A stretch of 9,289 nt of DNA, taken from positions 1 through 9,289 of the forward strand of contig JAUVFY010000043.1 of NCBI GenBank assembly GCA_030594025.1. The letters run 5' to 3'. Below, one piece after another: positions 1 to 7,184 of this stretch (within the stretch, counting starts at the first letter, position 1; every line of letters begins with the position of its first letter). Position numbers and translations under genes: made by a program. This stretch comes from Deltaproteobacteria bacterium. GTDB taxonomy: Bacteria; Desulfobacterota; GWC2-55-46; JAUVFY01. The notes beneath the pieces were generated by a model. The model saw nothing but the letters and a program-made list of their open reading frames with translations, was not told where the DNA came from and did no database searches.

Positions 1-138
1 CTTCAGGGCCGTACCAATCTCATCTACCTCCTTCGTTGAGAAGCCGGCCCTCCTGGATATCTCGCTGCAATAGGAGGTCACTCCGTTTATATACCCCGGA
101 TCATTGGGCACTATGAGTTTGGAGGTCTTCTTTAACAT
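1..138 (-). CDS. N-terminal fragment of an RsbW-like ATP-binding anti-sigma kinase (partial)
   Basis: The minus strand reads 46 codons from an ATG at 138 and runs off the left edge. The peptide begins MLKKTSKLIVPNDPGYINGV and its visible end reads VDEIGTALK. In RsbW/SpoIIAB-type anti-sigma kinases (GHKL ATPases) a first strand of the form 'lxvpxdpxyl' is followed by two helices, and a 'DEIxxALxEAcxN' segment carries the ATP-binding asparagine. That segment would start right at the cut, so the ATPase boxes cannot be checked. Such proteins bind anti-anti-sigma factors or sigma factors in partner-switching control. The ATG is the only reasonable start: an in-frame TAG lies 14 codons upstream with no start codon between. 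The Shine-Dalgarno is weak. Family assignment rests on a short N-terminal pattern and is moderate. Confidence 0.6.
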   Translation of the reverse strand, partial: MLKKTSKLIVPNDPGYINGVTSYCSEISRRAGFSTKEVDEIGTALK

Positions 139-224
139 GGTTGAATACCCGAAAGTTGTTTTTGCCGGACGACCAAAGAGATGCTATAAAGAAAAAGAAG
201 AAAAACGGTCATTAACTAAAACTA

Positions 225-253
225 ATTATATCAGGGAGTGCGGTTAAAGTCGA
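225..253 (-). promoter_or_regulatory. Candidate sigma70-type promoter for the RsbW-like gene
   Basis: Read on the minus strand, TCGACT (248-253, four of six matches to TTGACA) is separated by 17 bases from a perfect TATAAT (225-230). Transcription would start near 218, giving a leader of about 80 bases before the ATG at 138. The lower leader is very rich in A and T and shows no clear hairpin. Box match and spacing are seen in the sequence; activity is inferred. Confidence 0.45.
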
Positions 254-405
254 AGAGACAGGCAGCCTTTGTTGCCACGTGGCCCCCCTTGCCCCCTTTT
301 TTATTTATATGTTATATTTTACGGTATAGAGGCGCGAAGGAAGAATAATTCGTTTATACTTAATATAGGGACGTATATATTCATCTTATGGAAAGGGGTG
401 AAGGC
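254..405. other. AT-rich gap between divergent genes, with a 10-base palindrome
   Basis: This is the rest of the divergent gap (139-405) beyond the minus-strand promoter. It holds the perfect palindrome GCCACGTGGC (274-283), then a pyrimidine-rich run (284-306) and a long AT-rich stretch up to the SDR start. TATACT at 355-360 could be a -10 for the SDR gene, but no convincing -35 lies 16-18 bases upstream. No open reading frame in this stretch looks coding. Confidence 0.4.
393..400 (+). promoter_or_regulatory. Shine-Dalgarno that fixes the SDR start at 406
   Basis: AAGGGGTG lies five bases before the ATG at 406. An in-frame ATG at 388 also exists, but this purine run would then fall inside the coding sequence and nothing similar precedes 388. 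The downstream ATG is therefore preferred, giving a protein that starts MPDKEFQVVTGAFG, with the nucleotide-binding strand very near the N-terminus as in SDR proteins. Confidence 0.6.
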
Positions 406-1323
406 ATGCCCGACAAGGAGTTTCAGGTTGTAACAGGCGCCTTCGGCTTCCTCGGAAAATACATAGCCAGGATACTCGTTGAAAGGGGGAAAAAGGTCAA
501 AACCCTCACGGGCCACCCGACGCGTCCGAACCCCTTCGGAAACCGGGTGGAGGCCGTTAGATTCAGCTTCGACGAACCCGCTATCCTGGCGGAAGACCTG
601 GAAGGTGCCGAGGCGGTTTTTAACACTTACTGGATACGCTTCGGCTACGGGCAGCTTACCTTCGAGCTGGCTGTTGAAAACTCGCAAAAACTCATCCGGG
701 CGGCCGTTGAGGCCGGGGTAAAGCGGTTCGTGCACATAAGCATTACAAACCCGGCCGAGGACTCGCCTTTCCCCTACTTCAGGGGCAAGGCCGCCGTAGA
801 GCGCACCCTTAAAGAGTCAGGGCTCTCCTATGCAATCGTTAGGCCCACGGTACTTTTCGGAAAAGAGGACATACTTTTCAACAACATAGCCTGGCTCTTA
901 AGGAGGTTCCCGGTCTTCGGGGTGTTCGGCAGTGGGGACTATCGGATTCAGCCGGTCTATGTGGGGGATGTGGCCGAACTCGCCGTCGAGGCTTCCGGCC
1001 GTAAAGATAACGTGGTATGCGACGCCGCCGGCCCTGAAGTCTATACCTTTGAGGAACTCGTACGCCTTATGCGTCGAATTGTTAAGAGCCGGGCCAGGAT
1101 CGTCCATATCAAACCAGGTCTTGTGCACCTGGCAGCCGGGATTATCAATCCGCTGGTAAGGGACGTTATCATCACCCGGGACGAAGTCTACGGGTTGATG
1201 GCTGAGCTGCTTGTATCCGGCAGCCCGCCCCTGTGCCCTACACGCTTTAGCGAGTGGCTCAAGAAGCATGTCAGTGAGGAGGGGGCCCGTTACGCCTCTG
1301 AACTCAAAAGGCATTACAGGTAA
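406..1323 (+). CDS. Atypical SDR-family NAD(P)-binding protein (NmrA/NDUFA9-like)
   Basis: The 305-residue product has an N-terminal Rossmann fold. The dinucleotide-binding motif TGAFGFLG lies at residues 10-17 after a short strand. A strand ending in HISITNP (110-116) is followed by YFRGK (124-128), matching the SDR YxxxK pair, and then RPTVLFG (146-152), typical of extended and atypical SDRs. The C-terminal half ('YRIQPVYVGDVAELAVEA') fits the substrate-side region of NDUFA9/NmrA-like members, which serve as oxidoreductases, epimerase-like enzymes or redox-sensing binders of NAD(P). The ending 'LLVSGSPP...RFSEWL...YASELKRHYR' resembles a widespread uncharacterised SDR subgroup as I recall it. 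No signal peptide or membrane segment is visible, so it is probably cytosolic. Substrate is unknown. It lies 165 bases before the AsmA gene, which has its own candidate promoter, so they may not be one operon. Confidence 0.85.
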   Translation: MPDKEFQVVTGAFGFLGKYIARILVERGKKVKTLTGHPTRPNPFGNRVEAVRFSFDEPAILAEDLEGAEAVFNTYWIRFGYGQLTFELAVENSQKLIRAAVEAGVKRFVHISITNPAEDSPFPYFRGKAAVERTLKESGLSYAIVRPTVLFGKEDILFNNIAWLLRRFPVFGVFGSGDYRIQPVYVGDVAELAVEASGRKDNVVCDAAGPEVYTFEELVRLMRRIVKSRARIVHIKPGLVHLAAGIINPLVRDVIITRDEVYGLMAELLVSGSPPLCPTRFSEWLKKHVSEEGARYASELKRHYR

Positions 1324-1347
1324 TCCACAACTGTTCCAACCGACCGG

Positions 1348-1375
1348 TTGCAACATATAAAAGTGGTGCTATGAT
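1348..1375 (+). promoter_or_regulatory. Candidate sigma70-type promoter for the AsmA-family gene
   Basis: TTGCAA (1348-1353) is followed by a 16-base spacer and TATGAT (1370-1375). A start near 1382 would give a leader of about 107 bases containing the G-tract repeat and a small dyad TTAAAG/CTTTAA (1392-1397 and 1405-1410). The -35 box overlaps a short dyad, CAACCG/CGGTTG (1337-1350), with a two-base gap, which could be an operator half-pair or chance. Confidence 0.4.
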
Positions 1376-1421
1376 TTAGTTATAAGGGCATTTAAAGTGT
1401 GTGCCTTTAACAACCGGAGAA

Positions 1422-1480
1422 GGGGGGAAGAAGGGGGGAAGAAGGGGGGAAGAAGGGGGGAGAAGGGGGGAGAAGGGGGG
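1422..1480 (+). repeat. G-tract tandem repeat (six G6 runs) in the AsmA 5' leader
   Basis: Six runs of six G start at 1422, 1433, 1444, 1455, 1465 and 1475. The first steps are 11 bases (GGGGGGAAGAA) and the last two are 10 bases (GGGGGGAGAA). The final run ends eight bases before the AsmA ATG at 1489 and is the only Shine-Dalgarno-like element there. The array is a simple-sequence tract that could vary in copy number, and the coding strand could form G-quadruplexes in DNA or mRNA. The pattern is plain in the sequence; any regulatory role is inference. Confidence 0.9.
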
Positions 1481-1488
1481 AAGCGAAG

Positions 1489-3570
1489 ATGCGATGGAAG
1501 TGGATACTGGGGATCGCCGCGACAAGTATCATAGTATTGATTGTGGCGGTCTATGTAATCCTCGTAAGCTACGACTATAACAAACTAAAACCCCAGATAA
1601 CCAAGGCGGCCATGGACGCTACGGGCCGCGAGCTCGTGCTCGGGGGCGATATCTCACTGGCCATCGGCTTTACACCCGCCCTCGTGGTCGAGGACGTAAG
1701 CTTCCAGAACGCCCCCTGGGGCTCTCGCCCCGAGATGGCCAGGATAAAACGCTTCGAGGTGCAGGTAGCTATCATACCGCTTTTGAGCGGCATGCTCGAG
1801 GTCAAGCGGTTCGTACTGGTAGAGCCGGATATACTCATTGAGACCGACAAGACCGGAAGGTCTAATCTCAAATTCGAAGCACCTAAGAAGGCCGCAGCAG
1901 GCGCACCTTCTGTCGGGCGCCCTAAAGAAGACAAGCTGAAACTCCCGGCGCTTACGCTTAACGAGCTCAGGATAGAAAATGGGCTGCTTACCTACAGGGA
2001 CGGCCGTTCGGAAAAGACCTACTCCGTAAAACTCGAAAGCCTCACCGCATACGCCACGGGCGCTTTAAGTCCCGTTGAACTCGAGCTTAAGGGGGGTTAC
2101 AACGATGAGCCTTTCGAGCTTTCGGGCACAATCGGCCCTCTCCCGGCGCTTTTAGACCCCGATGAGGCCTGGCCCCTTGATTTGAAGGCCAGGGCCCTGG
2201 GTACCACCCTTAACCTCGACGGCACAATCAAAGAACCCCCGGCGCTCCGTGGAATAAAACTCGCCTTTTCGGCACGCGCAGGGGACCTGGAAAAAATCGA
2301 GAAACTTACCGGTAAAGAACTACCCGTCAAGGGGCCCCTTGAGGTGCAGGGGAAGATAACCGACACCGCTCCCAGGAATTTCAGTGTATCGGAGCTAAAA
2401 CTCGCACTCGGCGAGATAAGCCTCGACGGCTCCCTCGATCTGGACCTCAGTGGAAGCAAGCCGCGCATAAAGGCGGATTTGAGCACAAATACCCTCGACC
2501 TCCGGCCCCTTATCCCCGAGGCCGAGGTAAAGGAAGGAAAACCGGCGTTAAGGAGCGAGAGGGTAATTCCCAAGGCGGGCCTTCCGCTGGGAGCCCTCTC
2601 GAAGGCCGATGCCGAGCTAAAACTCCGTGCCGGACAGGTTCTCCTTCCCCGGCTAGCGCTTAACGACCTTAATATCGACATGACGGTTAAAAACGGCCGC
2701 CTTACGGTTAAGCCCGTTAAGGCCACGATTGGCGGGGGCACCATGGACGGAAGTTTAGAGCTTAAGCCCAGGGGGAAGGCCGCGGAAGTCGCAACCGAGG
2801 TGAACATCAATCAGCTCGACCTGGGCAGAATGCTCAAGGAGCTTAAAGTCACGGAAGAGCTCGAGGGCAGTGTGGACGTTGATATCGACGTAAGGGGCAG
2901 CGGGGGATCGGTCGCGGAGGTTATGGCAGGGCTCAACGGAAAGACCTCTGTCGTTATGGGCAAAGGCATGATAGACAACAAATACCTCGGCCTTCTCGGT
3001 AAGGACTTTACCTCCAGTGTTTTTCGGCTCATAAACCCGGGCGCGGACGAGAAGGACCAGACCGAGATAAACTGCATGGTCGTCCGCCTGGATATAACCG
3101 ACGGGATGGCAAGGACGACCGTTTTGGTGCTGGATACGGCCAAGATGAGCGTCATAGGCAAGGGGACAATAAATTTGAAGACAGAGGGACTCGACCTCTC
3201 GCTAAAGCCCGTCCCGAAAAAGGAACTAATCCCGGTGGGGCTTAACCTGGGCGAGCTGGCAAAGCCCTTCAAGCTCGGCGGAACCCTCGCTAACCCTTCG
3301 CTCAAGGTCGACCCCGCTCAGACGGCCATAGCCATAGGAAAGGCCATAGGCGGCATGACGCTTTTCGGCCCCGTTGGAATCGCCTCGGCACTTGTAAGCC
3401 GGGAGGCGGGTGAAGAGAACCCGTGCCTCTCGGCCATCGAGACCGCCAAAAAAGGGACCAGGGCGCCTGAAGAAGAAAAACCCGAGGGGGCGGTGGACAA
3501 GACGACCGAGGACCTTAAAAAAGGCCTCGAGGACGTAGGTGAAGGGCTTAAGAAGCTTTTCGGAAAATAG
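1489..3570 (+). CDS. AsmA-family inner-membrane-anchored envelope protein
   Basis: The 693-residue product starts with a short basic stretch and one hydrophobic segment (about residues 5-27), then a long non-membrane region. This is the usual layout of AsmA-like proteins: an inner-membrane anchor with a large beta-rich periplasmic body. The N-terminal AsmA signature is visible as 'GRELVLGGDISLAIG' (46-60) and 'ALVVEDVSFQNAPW' (64-77). The C-terminal AsmA domain spans about 435-625, including 'LDITDGMARTTVLVLDT' (534-550), 'GKGTINLKTEGLDLSLKP' (557-574) and 'LGGTLANPSLKVDP' (596-609). E. coli AsmA is about 617 residues, so length is normal. Family members form a repeating-beta-groove bridge and are implicated in phospholipid transport and outer-membrane biogenesis. 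The tail (669-693) is charged and helix-like. The start follows the G-tract repeat. No transport partner genes are nearby. Confidence 0.9.
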   Translation: MRWKWILGIAATSIIVLIVAVYVILVSYDYNKLKPQITKAAMDATGRELVLGGDISLAIGFTPALVVEDVSFQNAPWGSRPEMARIKRFEVQVAIIPLLSGMLEVKRFVLVEPDILIETDKTGRSNLKFEAPKKAAAGAPSVGRPKEDKLKLPALTLNELRIENGLLTYRDGRSEKTYSVKLESLTAYATGALSPVELELKGGYNDEPFELSGTIGPLPALLDPDEAWPLDLKARALGTTLNLDGTIKEPPALRGIKLAFSARAGDLEKIEKLTGKELPVKGPLEVQGKITDTAPRNFSVSELKLALGEISLDGSLDLDLSGSKPRIKADLSTNTLDLRPLIPEAEVKEGKPALRSERVIPKAGLPLGALSKADAELKLRAGQVLLPRLALNDLNIDMTVKNGRLTVKPVKATIGGGTMDGSLELKPRGKAAEVATEVNINQLDLGRMLKELKVTEELEGSVDVDIDVRGSGGSVAEVMAGLNGKTSVVMGKGMIDNKYLGLLGKDFTSSVFRLINPGADEKDQTEINCMVVRLDITDGMARTTVLVLDTAKMSVIGKGTINLKTEGLDLSLKPVPKKELIPVGLNLGELAKPFKLGGTLANPSLKVDPAQTAIAIGKAIGGMTLFGPVGIASALVSREAGEENPCLSAIETAKKGTRAPEEEKPEGAVDKTTEDLKKGLEDVGEGLKKLFGK

Positions 3571-3587
3571 ATTTTCTGCGATACTTT

Positions 3588-6005
3588 TTAAAGTGCCGTT
3601 TCTGATTCGTGCCTGCCTCTTCCCTTCTGGGACAGGTAGACCAGGGCCGAAAGGGCAAGACCCACCACGGTTGTTATTATCGAAGGCCAGTACAGAAGGA
3701 CCGTTGCAGCGGCCAATAGCGACCACTCGATGACGTTCGTCCTACGGATGAAATAAAACATCGTCAGTGCGGAAAAGGCCAGCGTGCCAAGCAGGGCCGA
3801 GACCATTGAGGATATGACCCTCAGCGGTGCGGCCCTTGTTTCCGCGATTACCGCGCCGCTTTCTATCCTCTGGCCCCTGTCGGTCTTGATTTCCTTAACT
3901 CGACCGTTTCTCTGGGCGATAACCTCTTTTACCTCTTCGCCGTCCAGCAAAACCGCAATTACCTCCCCCCTGGAGAACTCCTCCCCGCCTTTAACCTTTA
4001 AATCGATTACCGTTGCGCCCATGAGGGTATCGGTGAGCTGGGGGGCCACCAGGGGCTTGCCCTCGAAGAGTATGGCCGGGACGAAGGCGAAGAGGATGGG
4101 CATCACGTAAAGGAGCTTTGCGAACTTGAAGGCGGTCCACCCGGTCTTCCAGGGGTCCGAGCCTGCGATTGCGGCCCCGGCGTAAGCCGCAACACACACA
4201 GGTGGGGTAATGTTCGAGTCCTGGCTGAACCAGTAAACTATCATGTGGGCGGCAAGAAGAGCTACACCCATATCCGTTAACGAAGGCACCGCGAGGACCG
4301 CCACTATAAGGTACGCGGCGGTAACCGGCACACCCATACCGAGGACCAGTGAGGCGAGCCCTATGAGGATGACCGCGGGGAGCAGATGCCCCCCGGCAAG
4401 GCTGATTATTATGTCAGAGAACTTAAGCCCTATGCCCGTTAAGGATATGGTGCCCACGATTATGCCTATAACTCCGAGGGTGGCCCCGATTATGAGGGTA
4501 TTCCTGGCCCCGGTAAGTATCGCCTCCCATATTTCACGAGGGCCCATGCGGGTGTCCTTGCGGAACCAGCTTATAACTATGCACGAGATGGTCGCCCAGA
4601 AGGCCGAATAGCCCGGGGACCGGCCCATTATCATCAAAACTGTTATTATTACGAGGGGCAGTGAAAAATACCACTCCCGCTTGAGGACAACTCTCCAGTG
4701 GGGGGCGTCCTTGTCCTCGATACCCTTGATGCCGAACTTTTTAGCCTCGAAGTGTATCATGCAGAAGACCGAGAAGAAGTATATGAGGGCCGGGACCACT
4801 GCGATCATCATGATGTAGACGTAAGGGGTGTTCGTAAGCTCGGCCATGAGGAACCCCCCGGCGCCCATGATAGGCGGAAGGAACATCCCCCCGATAGAGG
4901 CAGAGGGCTCGATGGCACCTGCTACGTGGGGCCTGAAGCCCGCCCTTTTCATAAGGGGTATGGTGAAGGCCCCGGTTGAGACGGTGTTTGCTATGGCGCT
5001 CCCGGAGACAGAACCGAAAAGTGCCGATGCGATGACCGCTACCTTTGCCGGGCCTCCCGCGGTCCTACCGGCAACGGCCATGGGGAAATCTATGAAGAAC
5101 CTGCCCGCCCCTGATTTATGAAGAAATGCGCCGAAGAAGATGAAGAGTATCACGTAGGTGGCCAGGACGTTTGCCATGACCCCGAAGATCCCGTTGGTGG
5201 TGAGGAAAAGGGCCGTAGAAAGGCGCTCGATACCGAACCCCCGGTGGGCTATTATGTCCGGGAAGTAAGGCCCGAAGTAGCCGTAGCAGAGCATGGCGAT
5301 CCCGATAAGGGTCATGGACCACCCGAGAACCCTCCGGCACACCTCGACGGAAACGACGACCCCCACGATACTTACCAGTGCGTCCAGCTCGGTCTCCGCA
5401 CCCGCCCTGTAGTTCAGGTTTTCGAACTCGTGCATCCAGTAATACACAGAGGCCGCCGAGATGAGGGCCAGGACCATGTCCGAGAGGGCGGGGTTGTTCG
5501 GCCATTTTTTTGCCGTAAACACGTCGGCCGCCAAGAGCCCGGCGGCGACCAGAACGGTCCCGGCCGCAAGCGGCCAAAGACCCAGGGCCTGTACTAAGGC
5601 ACCCGAGATGCCCCCCCGGTCCCGGGCTTCATGGACGACGAGGAGCCAATCGTGGAAGGCGACGACGTCACCGAAGACAAAGGCCGCGGCAAATGCGCAG
5701 GAGATGACGGCTCCAAGGAAGATAGCTAAAAATATGCGTATCGGGGTCTTACCAGCCGGGTAAAGAAGGAATACCAGTATATAGGTAATGAAGACGTAGA
5801 CCCCGCGGTGGTACTGGGTCGCAACCGAGGTAACGCCGGCCGTGTAAAAGTAGAAAACCACCATGCACGCGCCGAGCACAGAGACCAGGAGCCTTAAGAT
5901 CCCCGCGGGTTTACGCGCGGATGCGGATTCCTTTTCGAGGACCTCACTGAGCTTTTTCTCTTCTTCGGGGTGACCTTTCAGCTCATCCTGAAGTTCTTCG
6001 CTCAT
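3588..6005 (-). CDS. TRAP transporter fused permease (4TM + 12TM, TAXI type) with a lipoyl-like C-terminal insert
   Basis: The 805-residue protein has a charged cytosolic N-terminus (1-34), then roughly 20 hydrophobic segments. Residues about 35-250 fit the fused small (DctQ-like) region and about 265-648 the large DctM-like subunit. DctM-type signatures include 'SALFGSVSGSAIANTVSTG' (327-345), 'EPSASIGGMFLPPIMGAGG' (366-384), 'GMGVPVTAAYLI' (556-567) and 'ITPPVCVAAYAGAAIAG' (599-615). It would import an organic acid, delivered by the TAXI binding protein encoded upstream, driven by an ion gradient (usually Na+). After the permease core comes a biotinyl/lipoyl-like stretch (about 663-722) lacking the modified lysine, then two more membrane segments (728-752, about 758-790). 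The start at 6005 is chosen because GGAGG (6009-6013) precedes it, though spacing is short at 3 bases. A longer in-frame start at 6074 has no Shine-Dalgarno and sits in a hairpin loop. Confidence 0.93.
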   Translation of the reverse strand: MSEELQDELKGHPEEEKKLSEVLEKESASARKPAGILRLLVSVLGACMVVFYFYTAGVTSVATQYHRGVYVFITYILVFLLYPAGKTPIRIFLAIFLGAVISCAFAAAFVFGDVVAFHDWLLVVHEARDRGGISGALVQALGLWPLAAGTVLVAAGLLAADVFTAKKWPNNPALSDMVLALISAASVYYWMHEFENLNYRAGAETELDALVSIVGVVVSVEVCRRVLGWSMTLIGIAMLCYGYFGPYFPDIIAHRGFGIERLSTALFLTTNGIFGVMANVLATYVILFIFFGAFLHKSGAGRFFIDFPMAVAGRTAGGPAKVAVIASALFGSVSGSAIANTVSTGAFTIPLMKRAGFRPHVAGAIEPSASIGGMFLPPIMGAGGFLMAELTNTPYVYIMMIAVVPALIYFFSVFCMIHFEAKKFGIKGIEDKDAPHWRVVLKREWYFSLPLVIITVLMIMGRSPGYSAFWATISCIVISWFRKDTRMGPREIWEAILTGARNTLIIGATLGVIGIIVGTISLTGIGLKFSDIIISLAGGHLLPAVILIGLASLVLGMGVPVTAAYLIVAVLAVPSLTDMGVALLAAHMIVYWFSQDSNITPPVCVAAYAGAAIAGSDPWKTGWTAFKFAKLLYVMPILFAFVPAILFEGKPLVAPQLTDTLMGATVIDLKVKGGEEFSRGEVIAVLLDGEEVKEVIAQRNGRVKEIKTDRGQRIESGAVIAETRAAPLRVISSMVSALLGTLAFSALTMFYFIRRTNVIEWSLLAAATVLLYWPSIITTVVGLALSALVYLSQKGRGRHESETAL

Positions 6006-6053
6006 GCGCCTCCGTGGAGCCGGTGTTTTTCGATGCCGGGGTCTTTCGTATTT

Positions 6054-6082
6054 ACAAGCAAAACGGTGCCCCATGGCACCGT
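6054..6082 (-). terminator. Hairpin plus T-rich stretch between binding-protein and permease genes (possible attenuator)
   Basis: On the minus strand ACGGTGCC, loop ATGG, GGCACCGT form a perfect 8-base-pair stem (6063-6082) followed by TTTGCTTG. With the T that closes the stem, that is four T then GCTT. It resembles a leaky intrinsic terminator or a 3'-end stabilising stem-loop. It sits 35 bases after the binding-protein stop and upstream of the permease start, so partial termination here would give more binding protein than permease. Confidence 0.5.
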
Positions 6083-6117
6083 ATATCTTAACTTTACTTC
6101 ACGGCCAGGGCTTTTTC

Positions 6118-7104
6118 TCAGCGAGAGGTATGTTCAGCTGAAATATTCAACCCCTTTTCCTGCCAGAACTTCTCTGCACCCTCGTGTATGGGGGTTATTA
6201 TGCCGGAAAGGGAGCCCTCGATTGACATGGCTTTGGCCGTGGATTTTACCTTTACCATGTAGGCGAGCCCCTTGGCGGAGAAAATCTCCGCAAGGGCCCT
6301 GTAGACGATCTCCTGTTTTACGTGCTTTCCGGCAACCCAGACGGCCGAGTCCTGAAATGATTTCACGGGGTAATCCACACCCGTGTAAGTGCCGGCAGGG
6401 ATGGTTATCCGTGTGTAGAAGGGGTATTCGTCGAAAAAGCCCTTCTTCTCGGCCTCCTCGACCAGGCTCAGGATTTTTATCTTGTTGCTGGCAGCGGCCT
6501 GGATAACCGATGCGTTTGGATATCCGGCGAAGACCCACATCGCGTCGATGAGCCTGTCTCCAAGTGCGGATGCGGCCTTGCTGTAGCCGATAAACTCTGC
6601 GTTTATCTTATCCCACAGGCCCAGGCTGGTAAAATAGCGCTGTGCCGCCCCGGCCGCTCCTGAGCCGGCCCCGCCCACGGCAACGCGTTTTCCGGCCAGG
6701 TCCTTTAGAGAGTTGATACCGCTTTTCTCAAGCACTATGAGGTGCGCCGGGGCGCCGTAGAGGTAGGCCATGGCGTGTACGTTCTTATACTTCCTTGTGT
6801 CCTTCGTAAGGTGGCCGCCTCTGCCCAGGTATATGTCGCCTGAGTAGACTATGCCGAAGTCCACGTCCCCGGAGTTAACCCTTCTCAGGTTCTCAAGCGA
6901 GCCCGCAGAGGCCGTGTTCGAGACCTCCACGTCCGGGATGTTTCTCGAAACCCAGGTGGATATGCCGTTCGAGAAGTACTGGAAGGTGCCCCCTTCAGGG
7001 CCCCCGGAAAAGGCGAGCCTCTCCTTGGCCCAGAGCCCGGCAGGCGCCGCAGAAAGGGCGGTTACGGCAGCAATTGCCAACCACGCAAGCCATCGTTTTT
7101 TCAT
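6118..7104 (-). CDS. TAXI-family TRAP transporter solute-binding protein
   Basis: The 328-residue product begins with a classic Sec signal peptide: MKKRW, a hydrophobic core, and likely cleavage after LWA (about residue 26). The mature part opens 'LAFSGGPEGGTFQYFSNGI' (30-48), the glycine-rich ligand-site start of TAXI proteins. 'ASAGSLENLRRVNSGDVDFGIV' (65-86), 'GKRVAVGGAGSGA' (138-150) and 'PIHEGAEKFWQEKGL' (305-319) also fit. It is periplasmic and hands its ligand to the fused permease encoded 112 bases downstream. Characterised TAXI proteins bind glutamate or other organic acids, but the ligand here cannot be read from sequence. The ATG at 7104 is preferred over the GTG just before it because AAGGAG (7111-7116) is six bases from the ATG. 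Length is normal for the family. Confidence 0.93.
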   Translation of the reverse strand: MKKRWLAWLAIAAVTALSAAPAGLWAKERLAFSGGPEGGTFQYFSNGISTWVSRNIPDVEVSNTASAGSLENLRRVNSGDVDFGIVYSGDIYLGRGGHLTKDTRKYKNVHAMAYLYGAPAHLIVLEKSGINSLKDLAGKRVAVGGAGSGAAGAAQRYFTSLGLWDKINAEFIGYSKAASALGDRLIDAMWVFAGYPNASVIQAAASNKIKILSLVEEAEKKGFFDEYPFYTRITIPAGTYTGVDYPVKSFQDSAVWVAGKHVKQEIVYRALAEIFSAKGLAYMVKVKSTAKAMSIEGSLSGIITPIHEGAEKFWQEKGLNISAEHTSR

Positions 7105-7124
7105 CACTCTCTCCTTGATTTTTG

Positions 7125-7153
7125 ATTATACCAAAAACTTTTAAATCCAACAA
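7125..7153 (-). promoter_or_regulatory. Promoter of the TAXI-TRAP operon
   Basis: On the minus strand TTGTTG (7148-7153) is followed by exactly 17 bases and a perfect TATAAT (7125-7130). Transcription would begin near 7118, leaving a leader of only about 14 bases that contains the AAGGAG ribosome site. Such a short leader leaves no room for a riboswitch, so any control should act at the promoter. Confidence 0.6.
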
Positions 7154-7174
7154 GAAAGGAGGCCGTGGGGGCCT
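7152..7174 (-). terminator. Weak terminator-like hairpin after the small ORF
   Basis: On the minus strand AGGCC-CCCAC-GGCCT (7160-7174) forms a 5-base-pair GC-rich stem followed by CCTTTCTT. It lies ten bases past the stop codon of the small membrane ORF and just upstream of the TRAP promoter, a sensible place to end the kinase transcript. The stem is short and the T run is interrupted, so confidence is low. Confidence 0.3.
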
Positions 7175-7184
7175 AACACTTCGC

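Noticed and set aside
2097..2810. Minus-strand 237-codon open frame inside the AsmA gene.
   Set aside because: It is opposite the AsmA body, and its Ser/Arg/Pro-rich composition is typical of the shadow of a GC-rich gene.
5118..5597. Plus-strand 159-codon open frame opposite the TRAP permease.
   Set aside because: It mirrors membrane-helix codons of the permease as a charged, low-complexity peptide; no ribosome site or family likeness.
6006..6074. Longer N-terminus for the TRAP permease, starting at 6074.
   Set aside because: It has no Shine-Dalgarno, its ATG is in the loop of the intercistronic hairpin, and the added 23 residues are basic and unlike permease N-termini.
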